Origin: Ochrobactrum sp. CM-21-5
GTDB taxonomy: Bacteria; Pseudomonadota; Alphaproteobacteria; Rhizobiales; Rhizobiaceae
Reading direction: 5' to 3'
DNA: 64,000 nucleotides
NCBI RefSeq assembly: GCF_014253075.1
Contig: NZ_JACLZJ010000003.1
Coordinates: forward strand, 434,001 to 498,000
In this document: piece by piece, positions 8,172 through 17,117 of the stretch
Position numbering within the stretch: position 1 is the stretch's first letter
Layout of the letters: each line of letters starts with the position of its first letter
The notes under the pieces: generated by a model
The model's input: only the letters and a program-made list of their open reading frames with translations
Databases searched by the model: none
What the model was told of the DNA's origin: nothing
Made by a program: the position numbers and the translations under genes

Positions 8172-8217
8172 GTGTTGATATAGAGACTGTTCATCCAATA
8201 CGCACCTATATCAACAC
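8172..8217. promoter_or_regulatory. Long perfect inverted repeat, putative operator
   Basis: GTGTTGATATAG (8172-8183) is exactly mirrored by CTATATCAACAC (8206-8217). The arm centres are 34 bases apart, about three helical turns. It sits between divergent genes starting at 8115 and 8272. A dimeric or tetrameric regulator, or an RNA hairpin in the 5' leader of the rightward gene, would both fit. Confidence 0.6.
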
Positions 8218-8271
8218 AAGCGTGACAATATTACCGTCGCAAGCGGGTGCAGAAATTTTGCGGAGAGTCTC

Positions 8272-9588
8272 ATGACGACAAATGTGGCACTGGTGGGCTT
8301 GGCGCGGGACTTGGCTGCGCGGGCAGAAACCGGCAAGCCGATCCGCATCGGTCTCATTGGCGCAGGCGAAATGGGCACCGATATCGTCACGCAGGTTGCG
8401 CAAATGCCCGGCATCGAAGTCGGCGCCATGTCTGCCTTGCGCCTGCCGAACACGTTCAAGGCCGTTCGCACGGCCTATGGCGACGACGGCAATGCGCAGG
8501 AAACGGCCAATGAAGCCGCAATGACCCGCGCCATCGAAAGCGGCAAGATCGCAGTCACCGATGACAACGATCTGATTCTCTCCAATCCACTGATCGATGT
8601 CGTGATCGATGCGACCGGCATTCCGGAAGTGGGCGCGCGGACCGGAATCAAGGCCATCGAAAACGGCAAGCATCTGGTTATGATGAATGTCGAGGCGGAC
8701 GTGACCATCGGGCCTTATCTGAAGGCCGCAGCGGACAAGCAGGGTGTCGTCTATTCACTTGGCGCTGGCGACGAGCCCTCCTCATGCATGGAACTGATCG
8801 AATTCGTTTCCGCCATGGGCCACAAGGTCGTGGCTGCAGGCAAAGGTAAGAACAATCCACTCAATTTCGACGCCATTCCTGACAATTATCAGGAGGAAGC
8901 AGACCGCCGGAACATGAATGTTCGCCTGCTGGTGGAATTTGTCGATGGTTCCAAGACCATGGTGGAAATGGCAGCAATTGCCAATGCGACCGGCCTTGTG
9001 CCGGATATCGCCGGCATGCACGGGCCGAAAGCCGCCATCAATGAGCTGAACCGCACACTCATCCCGAAGGAAGACGGTGGCATTCTGAACAAAACCGGTG
9101 TGGTTGACTATTCCATCGGACGCGGCGTGTCTCCAGGTGTCTTCGTCATTGCCAAGATGGAGCACCCCCGTCTGGTCGAGCGGCTGGAAGACCTGAAGAT
9201 GGGCAAAGGCCCCTATTTCACCTTCCACCGGCCTTTCCACCTTACTTCACTGGAAGTACCCCTGACCGTTGCGCGCGTCATACTGTACGGCAAGGCCGAC
9301 ATGGTGCCGCTGGCCAAGCCTGTGGCGGAAGTCTGCGCCGTCGCCAAGAAGGATTTGCAGCCCGGCGACAAGCTCGATGCTATCGGCCAATATTGTTACC
9401 GCTCGTGGATCATGACGACACCGGAAGCCCGCGCCGCGAAGGCTATTCCTTGCGGCCTGCTGCAGAATGGCTCGGTCATCGCGCCGATCAAGAAGGGTGA
9501 ACTCATCACCTATGCCAATGCAGCACCACAGCCCGGCTCCAAAATCGCCGAGCTGCGCGCATTGCAGGACAAGATGATTTACGGCTGA
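8272..9588 (+). CDS. NAD(P)-dependent oxidoreductase, homoserine-dehydrogenase-like with SAF domain
   Basis: The 438-residue protein opens with a Rossmann segment IRIGLIGAGEMGTDIVTQVA (residues 24-43) and a GDE-type segment GAGDEPSSCMELIEF, like the catalytic half of homoserine dehydrogenases. Residues 345-420 look like a SAF domain (DLQPGDKLDAIGQY..CGLLQNG), as in sialate synthases and sugar-acid dehydratases. This fusion belongs to a family usually annotated as homoserine-dehydrogenase-like; it probably oxidises a sugar acid or polyol derivative rather than homoserine. Transcription ends at a strong hairpin shared with pntB. Confidence 0.78.
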   Translation: MTTNVALVGLARDLAARAETGKPIRIGLIGAGEMGTDIVTQVAQMPGIEVGAMSALRLPNTFKAVRTAYGDDGNAQETANEAAMTRAIESGKIAVTDDNDLILSNPLIDVVIDATGIPEVGARTGIKAIENGKHLVMMNVEADVTIGPYLKAAADKQGVVYSLGAGDEPSSCMELIEFVSAMGHKVVAAGKGKNNPLNFDAIPDNYQEEADRRNMNVRLLVEFVDGSKTMVEMAAIANATGLVPDIAGMHGPKAAINELNRTLIPKEDGGILNKTGVVDYSIGRGVSPGVFVIAKMEHPRLVERLEDLKMGKGPYFTFHRPFHLTSLEVPLTVARVILYGKADMVPLAKPVAEVCAVAKKDLQPGDKLDAIGQYCYRSWIMTTPEARAAKAIPCGLLQNGSVIAPIKKGELITYANAAPQPGSKIAELRALQDKMIYG

Positions 9589-9605
9589 TCTAGCCTCATG
9601 CAAAT

Positions 9606-9632
9606 AAAAGGGCGGCTGCGAGCCGCCCTTTT
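9606..9632. terminator. Bidirectional terminator, dehydrogenase / pntB
   Basis: A perfect 12-bp stem AAAAGGGCGGCT/AGCCGCCCTTTT with a 3-base loop has T-rich sequence on both strands. It lies between convergent stop codons at 9588 and 9639. Confidence 0.93.
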
Positions 9633-9636
9633 ATTT

Positions 9637-11037
9637 TTAGTGGTCCAGCGCTTTCACGATGCTCTCCACCATCTTCTTGGCGTCGGCGAAAAGCATCATC
9701 GTATTATCGCGGAAGAAGAGTTCATTCTCGACACCGGCATAGCCTGAACCCATGCCGCGCTTGATGAAGAGAACCGTGCCAGCTTTGTCGACATCGAGGA
9801 TCGGCATGCCGAAGATCGGCGACTGCGGATCGGTCTTCGCCGCCGGATTAGTAACATCATTCGCGCCAATCACGAAGGCGACATCTGCCGTCGCGAATTC
9901 CGAATTGATGTCTTCCAGTTCGAACACTTCGTCGTAAGGCACATTGGCCTCGGCCAGAAGCACGTTCATATGGCCCGGCATACGACCTGCGACGGGGTGG
10001 ATCGCATATTTGACTTCGACGCCTTCGGCCTTGAGCTTATCAGCCATTTCACGCAGCGCGTGCTGGGCCTGTGCCACCGCCATCCCGTAACCCGGTACGA
10101 TGATGACCTTGGATGCATTCTTCATGATAAACGCAGCATCGTCAGCCGAACCCTGCTTGACTGGGCGTTGTTCGACTTCCCCACCACCGGCAGCCGACGT
10201 ATCGCCACCGAAGCCACCAAGAATGACCGAGATGAACGAGCGATTCATGCCTTTGCACATGATGTAGGAAAGAATCGCGCCGGACGAACCGACCAGCGCA
10301 CCGGTTATGATGAGTGCCAGATTGCCGAGCGTGAAGCCTATGCCTGCCGCCGCCCAGCCCGAATAGGAGTTGAGCATGGAAACAACAACCGGCATATCCG
10401 CGCCGCCGATCGGCACGATGATGAGAACACCGAAGACCAGCGACAGAACCACAATCAGCCAGAACACGAAATGACTTTCAGTGTTCACCAGAACGATCAC
10501 CAGAAGCACAATCGCCGCAGCCAAGGCCGCATTGATAATGTGACGTCCGGGCAGCATGATCGGCTTGCCGGACATACGGCCATCAAGCTTGAGAAAGGCG
10601 ATGATCGAACCGGTGAAGGTGATCGCACCGATGGCGACGCCAAGCGACATTTCGATCAGGGCTTGAGCGTGAATCTGTCCAACTTCGCCTATGTCAAAGG
10701 AATGCGGTGAATAGATCGCGGCAGCGGCCACCAGAACGGCCGCAAGACCGATCAGCGAGTGGAAAGCGGCCACCAGCTGCGGCATGGCCGTCATGGCGAT
10801 GCGGCGGGCAATGATGGCACCTATGCCGCCGCCAATGGCGATGCCGATGATGATCAGAACCAGTCCGCCGAAACTCGGACGTGCCAGCAAAAGAGTGGTG
10901 ACGATGGAAATCGCCATACCGGTCATGCCGTACATGTTGCCCTGACGGCTCGTCGTTGGATGCGACAGGCCACGCAGCGCCAGAATGAACAGAACGCCGG
11001 AGACGAGATAGAGGAAGGCTGCGAGATTAACGCTCAT
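9637..11037 (-). CDS. pntB: NAD(P) transhydrogenase subunit beta
   Basis: PntB is the membrane and NADP(H)-binding subunit of the proton-translocating transhydrogenase, which makes NADPH from NADH at the cost of proton motive force. The 466-residue protein has about nine membrane segments. Its C-terminal NADP-binding domain III carries VIIVPGYGMAVAQAQ, the H(P)VAGRMPGHMNVLLAEA segment and GANDVTNPAA, all family signatures. It is the last gene of pntAA-pntAB-pntB, 13 bases after pntAB, and ends at the strong terminator. Confidence 0.97.
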   Translation of the reverse strand: MSVNLAAFLYLVSGVLFILALRGLSHPTTSRQGNMYGMTGMAISIVTTLLLARPSFGGLVLIIIGIAIGGGIGAIIARRIAMTAMPQLVAAFHSLIGLAAVLVAAAAIYSPHSFDIGEVGQIHAQALIEMSLGVAIGAITFTGSIIAFLKLDGRMSGKPIMLPGRHIINAALAAAIVLLVIVLVNTESHFVFWLIVVLSLVFGVLIIVPIGGADMPVVVSMLNSYSGWAAAGIGFTLGNLALIITGALVGSSGAILSYIMCKGMNRSFISVILGGFGGDTSAAGGGEVEQRPVKQGSADDAAFIMKNASKVIIVPGYGMAVAQAQHALREMADKLKAEGVEVKYAIHPVAGRMPGHMNVLLAEANVPYDEVFELEDINSEFATADVAFVIGANDVTNPAAKTDPQSPIFGMPILDVDKAGTVLFIKRGMGSGYAGVENELFFRDNTMMLFADAKKMVESIVKALDH

Positions 11038-11050
11038 GATGGCTCAGCCC

Positions 11051-11470
11051 TCACTTTTCTTTTTTCTTGTACATGGCGAGCATGCGCTGGGTGACCAGAA
11101 AGCCGCCGAAAATGTTGACGCTCGCCAGAATGAGCGCGATGAAACCAAAGCCGGTTGCCCAGCCGGAAAGAGAAAGGCCGACCGCCAGAAGTGCGCCCAC
11201 CACGATCACCGAAGAGATAGCATTAGTAACGGCCATTAGCGGCGTGTGCAGCGCTGGCGTAACCGACCAGACGACGTAATAGCCGACGAAAATCGACAGG
11301 ACGAAGATCGCGAAGCGGAAGACGAACGGATCGACTGCTCCACCAGTTGCAGCATGCGCCACAGCTGCGGCCGCGTCACCCAGACCACCGGCATTCTCCG
11401 CCGCCTGGCGCACGGCATCCGTGGCCTGATTGAGGCTCTCAAGAGCTTTTTCGAGTGCGGTATCGGCCAT
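11051..11470 (-). CDS. pntAB: NAD(P) transhydrogenase alpha subunit part 2 (membrane part)
   Basis: The 139-residue protein carries three or four membrane segments, including [21 protein letters not shown], the hallmark of the small membrane part of the alpha subunit. In enterobacteria this is fused to the C-terminus of PntA; the split three-gene form is usual in alphaproteobacteria such as Rhodospirillum. About 50 Ala/Glu-rich residues precede the first membrane helix. The ATG overlaps the pntAA stop by one base (TAATG). Confidence 0.95.
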   Translation of the reverse strand: MADTALEKALESLNQATDAVRQAAENAGGLGDAAAAVAHAATGGAVDPFVFRFAIFVLSIFVGYYVVWSVTPALHTPLMAVTNAISSVIVVGALLAVGLSLSGWATGFGFIALILASVNIFGGFLVTQRMLAMYKKKEK

Positions 11471-12783
11471 TATTCCTCTCCTCCGTCAGCAGATGTCTTG
11501 GGGGAAATCTTCGGAGCTTTCGCGGGTGTTTTCTTCGTCGTTTTCCGCACCGGCTTTGGTGCTTCAACCTTCTTCGTTGCTGCCGTTTCCGGCTTTGGTG
11601 CGGCTTTCGGCTTTGCAGGCCTGTCAACCGGGACCGAAGCGAGAGCAGCGTCCAGCTTAGCAAAAGCCGGATGCACGATCTTGCCCTGATGAGTAAGCAG
11701 CGTGGCCTTCACCAGTTCCTCTTCCGGGTCGATCCTAAAATCCTTCGTTTCCTTGTTGACCAATGTTTCAAGAAAGGCGAACAGATTGCGTGCATAGAGC
11801 TGCGATGCGGTAGCTGCAATGCGCCCCGGCATATTGAGATGCCCAACGATCCTCACGCCGTTCACTTCGGCAACCTTACCGGCGACAGCGCCTTCAACAT
11901 TGCCGCCGCGCTCGACCGCGAGATCGACCAGAACCGACCCCGGACGCATGGCCGCAACCATTTCTCTGGAAACGAGACGCGGAGCCGGACGGCCCGGAAT
12001 GAGCGCCGTGGTAATCACGATATCCTGCTTGGTGATATGATCGGCAACAAGTGCGGCCTGCTTGGCCTGATATTCCTTCGACATTTCCTTGGCGTAGCCG
12101 CCAGAAGTTTCCGCTGCCTTGAATTCCTCGTCCTCAACGGCGATGAACTTTGCTCCAAGTGAGGCAACCTGTTCTTTAGCCGCGGGGCGTACGTCTGTTG
12201 CCGTCACCACGGCACCAAGACGGCGCGCGGTCGCAATAGCCTGAAGACCAGCAACACCGGCTCCCATGACGAACACTCTGGCCGCAGGAACGGTGCCTGC
12301 CGCCGTCATCATCATCGGCATGGCGCGATCATATTCCGTGGCCGCATCGATCACCGCCTGATAACCGGCGATGTTTGCCTGCGACGACAGCACATCCATG
12401 ACCTGAGCGCGCGTGATGCGTGGCATGAACTCCATTGTGAGCGCGGAAATTCCAGCCTTGGCAAGTGCCGCCACCGCATCGTCGTGACCATAAGGGTCAA
12501 GCATGGCGAAAAGCGCAGCGCCCGATTTATACCCTTTGAGTTCCGTATCCGTCGGTCGCCGTACTTTGAGGATGACATCCGCCGTTTTGGCATCTGCCGC
12601 CGTGCCAACCTGCGCACCGGCGTTGATAAAATCGGCATCCGTGATGCGCGATTTCTCACCGGCCCCCTTTTCCACCACGACATCGAAGCCGAGTGCGATG
12701 AATTTTTTCACCGTCTCCGCCGACGCCGCGACGCGGGTCTCGTTTGGATCGCTCTCTTTCGGTATAAATAACGTCTGGGCCAA
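11470..12783 (-). CDS. pntAA: NAD(P) transhydrogenase alpha subunit part 1 (NAD-binding)
   Basis: This cytoplasmic subunit holds the NAD(H) site (domain I). Features are the start [19 protein letters not shown], the mid-domain [10 protein letters not shown], the Rossmann loop [22 protein letters not shown] and [11 protein letters not shown] use the TTG at 12783 because AAAGGGAAAC lies upstream and it matches the usual N-terminus; another TTG at 12828 would add 15 residues. The last 55 or so residues are a Lys/Pro/Ala-rich tail with no counterpart in the compact E. coli protein. Confidence 0.95.
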   Translation of the reverse strand: MAQTLFIPKESDPNETRVAASAETVKKFIALGFDVVVEKGAGEKSRITDADFINAGAQVGTAADAKTADVILKVRRPTDTELKGYKSGAALFAMLDPYGHDDAVAALAKAGISALTMEFMPRITRAQVMDVLSSQANIAGYQAVIDAATEYDRAMPMMMTAAGTVPAARVFVMGAGVAGLQAIATARRLGAVVTATDVRPAAKEQVASLGAKFIAVEDEEFKAAETSGGYAKEMSKEYQAKQAALVADHITKQDIVITTALIPGRPAPRLVSREMVAAMRPGSVLVDLAVERGGNVEGAVAGKVAEVNGVRIVGHLNMPGRIAATASQLYARNLFAFLETLVNKETKDFRIDPEEELVKATLLTHQGKIVHPAFAKLDAALASVPVDRPAKPKAAPKPETAATKKVEAPKPVRKTTKKTPAKAPKISPKTSADGGEE

Positions 12784-12868
12784 GCTGGTTTCCCTTTCGT
12801 GGCTTGATCCGACCTTACGGACGGGCAAAATTCAGAGCTTCCGGGGAGAAGCTCCATCGAGTTAGGTT

Positions 12869-12973
12869 AGAGCATTTCCAGCAAAAGTGCGTAGCGGTTT
12901 TGCGTAGGATAATGCAACAAAACAATGACTTAGAGCGGCTACGGCACTTCCGTTTAAACGGGAACAGCTCTAA
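12869..12973. repeat. Brucellaceae-type palindromic intergenic repeat, copy 2
   Basis: The first half (AGAGCATTTCCAGCAAAAGTGC then AGCGGTTTTGCG) matches the core of the elements at 3212, 27751 and 29725. The second half is its own palindrome: TTAGAGC (12930-12936) mirrors GCTCTAA (12967-12973) around a perfect CCGTTTAAACGG (12950-12961). It lies upstream of pntAA, in its promoter region. Confidence 0.75.
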
Positions 12974-13059
12974 ACAATAGATGTGCACAAAACCTCGGCA
13001 CGGAGCATCCATGCCAAGGCAATCGATCAAATCGTGCAGGTTAATTCCGGTTCAAATCT

Positions 13060-13281
13060 CTAGAGGACGAACCAGGCAGCGACACAAACCAGAATGAAAA
13101 GAACGGTCGCGGAGAAGAAACCACCAGCGAAGAAGCCGAAAGCCATGGCAATCATAAGTGCGACGAGCGCCACTGTGGCCCATTTTACCAGACCTGTGAA
13201 ACCGGCATACGTTTTATCATGCTCAGCGTAGTCCATCGGAGCGCCAAGTTCAGCCGGGGCCGTCGTATGATGTTCTGCCAT
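13060..13281 (-). CDS. aa3-type cytochrome c oxidase subunit IV
   Basis: This 73-residue single-span protein has a polar N-terminus ending in MDYAEHDKTYAGFTGLVKWA and one long membrane helix. It matches the bacterial aa3 oxidase subunit IV family found in Paracoccus and other alphaproteobacteria, a small accessory subunit of unknown necessity that packs against subunits I and III. The ATG at 13281 has GGTGGAAC upstream; a second in-frame start at 13296 is less likely. It is not next to the main oxidase genes. Confidence 0.85.
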   Translation of the reverse strand: MAEHHTTAPAELGAPMDYAEHDKTYAGFTGLVKWATVALVALMIAMAFGFFAGGFFSATVLFILVCVAAWFVL

Positions 13282-13468
13282 TTTAGTTCCACCCATTCAG
13301 ATTATTCAGCTATTCCTAGCGAAAATACCTGTAACCTTCAATGCATACGCGAACAAACCGCCGTCGAATCGGCAGTCTTTTCGTCGCAGCGTCCCTCTCC
13401 CGCATGAAGCGGCTTCACTCTCTTCCTAACTGGAAACCATGAAAAGCGCTATACTAAAATGTTTCTTT

Positions 13469-14215
13469 TCAGACCCCTAAGCCGGTATATTTTGCCGTAG
13501 GAAGGATCGTTAACGGAACGGCTTTCCTATCAAAATCGGCGAACATGGCATGCCTTTCATGAGGCTGCGACTTGAAGAATGGAAAACGCACTGCAACCGC
13601 ATCACGTATATTGCGAATAGGTGCGGCTCCCAAGCCTACCTTTATACCATAGCCTTCATGTTCACGAGCCTCGGCCATCACACTCGTACCGAAAATACGT
13701 TTATAGAATGCCATATGTTCCGGCTTTACCGATGCAAGGCATTGATCCGCACTGAAAAATTCCGACGCCATCGCGGCTATGCGCAGCGTGATATAAGGAA
13801 TAGCCGGATATTCGCTCAAAAGCTCGGGGTCTGCCGCAAAGCGCGTCGGATCGACAAAATGCATACCACTGTTCAATAGAGGGTCGAGAATATCCGGGAA
13901 AAGCGCATAGCTCGTGCCTTTGCGGTGATCCGGCGTGATGTGGTGAATGCGAAGCGTACTGACCAATTGGCCATCCACATGGACACCGAAAACAAATGCG
14001 TGGCTATCGCGGTCGATATCGTCGACAATCGACGGCACTTCCGCCTCGTGCATTACATTGCGCGTGCGGTACGAGCGGTAGCGCAACTGTCCGATTGCTT
14101 CGAGATCTTCCGTGTAAACGACGCGTCTGTACTCGACTCTGTCCAGAAACTGCAACAGCTGCCGTGCAAAATTGGACAAGGGTGGGGTCCCCCCCGTGAC
14201 AGCTGTATCGCTCAT
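13469..14215 (-). CDS. FeeM/LuxI-fold N-acyl amino acid or acyl-homoserine-lactone synthase-like protein
   Basis: The 248-residue protein has the acyl-synthase variant of the GNAT fold: an Arg-rich helix AIGQLRYRSYRT (about residues 45-56), an Asp-rich segment VDDIDRDSHAFVFGVHVDGQLVSTLRIH, a substrate-side loop FVDPTRFAADPE, and a CoA/ACP-side block SVKPEHMAFYKRIFGT. FeeM enzymes join a fatty acyl-ACP to tyrosine and LuxI enzymes make acyl-homoserine lactones; the sequence does not say which amine is used. The ATG at 14215 has GGAAACG upstream. It lies directly downstream of a GGDEF-EAL gene on the same strand. Confidence 0.68.
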   Translation of the reverse strand: MSDTAVTGGTPPLSNFARQLLQFLDRVEYRRVVYTEDLEAIGQLRYRSYRTRNVMHEAEVPSIVDDIDRDSHAFVFGVHVDGQLVSTLRIHHITPDHRKGTSYALFPDILDPLLNSGMHFVDPTRFAADPELLSEYPAIPYITLRIAAMASEFFSADQCLASVKPEHMAFYKRIFGTSVMAEAREHEGYGIKVGLGAAPIRNIRDAVAVRFPFFKSQPHERHAMFADFDRKAVPLTILPTAKYTGLGV

Positions 14216-14418
14216 GCAATTCGTTTCCGCACCCACCAAATCAGCGCGCAGAATAAGCGCCTTTATCAGTGTGTAAAGATATAACTTCGGTTTTTCAGTA
14301 CATCCGTCGCTCGAAAGCCGTACATTCAGGATAATCCATTGGCGCCTGGAGCATCTCGCAGCCACGCGGCTGCATTTAGCGACCGCGATAATGCGCCGCG
14401 TCCGAAACCTATAGCCCC

Positions 14419-16716
14419 CTAAGCCACGGTGCGCCCACTATCGCGTCGCGCGATGGATTTTGTGGTCATGGACTGGATAGCCTCGGCGGGAACCGGCATT
14501 CCCAGAAGATAGCCCTGCACCAGATCGGCTCCGGCGGCGACACGAATTAACGCCAGCTGTTCTTCGGTCTCCACACCTTCCACGGTCACACCAAGACCCA
14601 GTTCATGCGACAGCTGGGTGACGCCGCGAAGCAGCATGAGGGATCGGCGGTCAGTGGTGATATCACGCACGAAGGAACGGTCCACCTTGACCTTGGTCAA
14701 AGGCAATGTGTTGAGATAGCTGAGGCTGGAATATCCGGTGCCGAAATCATCGAGCGCAATATTGATCCCGGCATTTTTCAGGCGCTGCAAAACCAGCGAT
14801 GTCTTGTTTCGGTCGGCAATGATCGCGCTTTCCGTCACCTCGACCTCAAGACGAGGCGCCGACAGCCCCGACTTTTGCAAAGCGGCCGCAATGTCCCGCG
14901 TAATCTCGCTGTTTTTCAGATCGATTGCCGAAAGGTTGACCGAGACGCCAATCCGGTCACCCCATGCAAGGCAATCCGTGCAGGCTTGTTCGAGCATGAA
15001 ACGGGTAATGTCGGAAATGATTCCCATTTCCTCAGCCAGTGGTATGAACTCCGCAGGTGGTACAGCCCCCAGCTCCGGATGTTCCCAGCGCGCCAATGCT
15101 TCACAGGCGACAACGCGCAGCGATTGCGCGCTGACAATCGGCTGGTAAACCACCTTGATCTCGCGATTATCGATAGCCTGGCGAAGATCGGCTTTTAGTT
15201 TTTGCCGACTGCGGTATTTGACGTCCATGGCGCCGACGAAGATGGCCCACTGCTTTTCTTCTTGGCTCTTCGCTTCGTAAAGGGCCAGATCGGCATTGAT
15301 GTGCATGTTGCCGACGTCGCATTTCTCTATGCTCTCGATGGCAACGCCTGCGCTGATATCGATATGCACCTGATCGCCGTCGAGATCGTAAACTCCTGTC
15401 GCTACCGAGATAATATGATCCATGACACCGGCCACATCGGACGGTTCGCGAAGATTGAAGACGAAGACGACAAATTCGTCGCCACCGAAACGCGAAGCCA
15501 CGTAACGCTGCGGATCAAGTGAATTGAGTCGTTCGGCGAAAAGCCGCAACAGAACGTCGCCGGTATGGTGTCCGAGCGTGTCGTTGACATGCTTGAAATG
15601 ATTGATATCGATGACGACCAGCGCCGCCAGCGTCGCCTCGGCCTGATGAATACGCAATGTCCGTATCATCGTTTCGAAGTAATTGCGGTTCGGTAGGCCG
15701 GTAAGCCCGTCAAAGCGGGCCATATGCTGGATGCGTGCCTCAGCCTCCACGCGCTGTGTGACATCCTCGAACATCAGAACCGCGCCTTCGCTAAGTGTCT
15801 GATTGCCGATACATTCAATGTAACGATCGTCCGAAAACTGGAAAATGTCCCGCGCCCGACGCCCCAGCAGCAAATCCTGCATGCGCACGCGAACGCTGTT
15901 GAGATCGTTATGGGGAAACAGCCCCTGCTTTAAGCAATAGCGCAACAGCACTTCCAGTTTTCGTCCGTGCAGCTTGGTATGCTCGGCGATCTTCAGCATC
16001 GCCTTGGCCTTGTTGTTGATGACCGCGATACGTTGATGACTGTCGAACATCAAAAGACCTTGCGGCATATTGTTCAGCGCAGCGTCGAACCGTCCGGCCA
16101 CAATCGAAAGCCTGCGCTTTCCCATCACCGCGGCGAACAGAAACTCACGCAGTCCATTCGCCATCTGGATGTTCGACAGAAAATACGGAATGAGCAGCAG
16201 GCCTATGATGATATGAAACGGCGTGCCCGCCAGAATGAGCCCCGACAGCACAGGGATAAGCGTGCAGGCGGACATCAAAACCACGGCCTTGGCCGATGCG
16301 TAATTGCGCCCGACGATCGAAACGACGGAAGCCAGCAATATGGTGAGGCTTGCAAGCTCCGCGAAAGAATCGCGCAGAACATAGCTTGAAAAAAAGCAAA
16401 GCATTCCAAGCGTGCCACAGACCAGCGAAGCGCCGATCAGGTAGCGCGTCTCCCACTTGTCCAAATCCGCATGGGTCAGTTCACCAAGCTTAGCCTGATC
16501 GAACTTGCGCATATCGTAAAGCCGCCCCAGCGCAACCACCGCGAAGATACCGGCAAATCCGACAAAGCGCCAATCCGCGGTTTTGACATAGATGACCACG
16601 CACGCCACAACATGCGCGAGCAAGCCAAACCACAGCGTCGTGCGATTGCCGTAAAGCGATCGCAGGAAAGACAGCCGCACATCTGCAGGCATCTCAGGTT
16701 TACGGCTTTGCCACAT
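14419..16716 (-). CDS. GGDEF-EAL cyclic-di-GMP signalling protein with membrane sensor region
   Basis: The 765-residue protein starts with five to six membrane helices (about residues 28-185). A PAS-like domain (about 205-320) follows, then a diguanylate cyclase domain with an intact RFGGDEFVVF (about 400) and a phosphodiesterase domain with intact CEALARWEHP, VNLSAIDLKN, DDFGTGYSSLSYL and VEGVETEEQ. Both catalytic signatures look functional, so it could make or break c-di-GMP depending on the signal. It probably senses a membrane or small-molecule cue. The stop is followed by 200 bases and then the FeeM-like gene. Confidence 0.93.
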   Translation of the reverse strand: MWQSRKPEMPADVRLSFLRSLYGNRTTLWFGLLAHVVACVVIYVKTADWRFVGFAGIFAVVALGRLYDMRKFDQAKLGELTHADLDKWETRYLIGASLVCGTLGMLCFFSSYVLRDSFAELASLTILLASVVSIVGRNYASAKAVVLMSACTLIPVLSGLILAGTPFHIIIGLLLIPYFLSNIQMANGLREFLFAAVMGKRRLSIVAGRFDAALNNMPQGLLMFDSHQRIAVINNKAKAMLKIAEHTKLHGRKLEVLLRYCLKQGLFPHNDLNSVRVRMQDLLLGRRARDIFQFSDDRYIECIGNQTLSEGAVLMFEDVTQRVEAEARIQHMARFDGLTGLPNRNYFETMIRTLRIHQAEATLAALVVIDINHFKHVNDTLGHHTGDVLLRLFAERLNSLDPQRYVASRFGGDEFVVFVFNLREPSDVAGVMDHIISVATGVYDLDGDQVHIDISAGVAIESIEKCDVGNMHINADLALYEAKSQEEKQWAIFVGAMDVKYRSRQKLKADLRQAIDNREIKVVYQPIVSAQSLRVVACEALARWEHPELGAVPPAEFIPLAEEMGIISDITRFMLEQACTDCLAWGDRIGVSVNLSAIDLKNSEITRDIAAALQKSGLSAPRLEVEVTESAIIADRNKTSLVLQRLKNAGINIALDDFGTGYSSLSYLNTLPLTKVKVDRSFVRDITTDRRSLMLLRGVTQLSHELGLGVTVEGVETEEQLALIRVAAGADLVQGYLLGMPVPAEAIQSMTTKSIARRDSGRTVA

Positions 16717-17117
16717 GTCGTTGCTTGTGTCCCTTTCGCGGGCGCAATCATCGCACTAATGACTTAAAAATATCTTTCGTGGATTTAAACCACAAGCTGT
16801 CATAAGAACCACCATAAGATGTATCCGGTTTATTCTTTGGAAAACGACTTATCCACAACCTGAAAAACAGAAATACAACCACAAGCTTTCAAGGATAGCT
16901 CTTTCGAATATTTCAATAGGAAGTGCAAACTGGCGGAATCATTAGAAAACCAACGCTAAAATAGCTTTATCGAAAACATGCTTTCACTTGGCCGAACCGG
17001 GTTATGCCGAGCCTGGGCGTGCAATCAGTAAAAAAGAGCCACAATTGCATCAAAAGAAAGCCGCAAGAAAATCAGACGCAGCCATAAAACGGCGACACAA
17101 CCAAGGGTTCGGATATG
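16717..17117. other. AT-rich gene-free stretch upstream of the GGDEF-EAL gene
   Basis: These 400 bases are visibly AT-richer than the surroundings and must contain the GGDEF-EAL promoter. A TTATCCACA (16849-16857) matches the DnaA-box consensus, and ACCACAAGCT occurs at 16789-16798 and 16879-16888. No convincing reading frame or terminator is visible. Confidence 0.5.
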
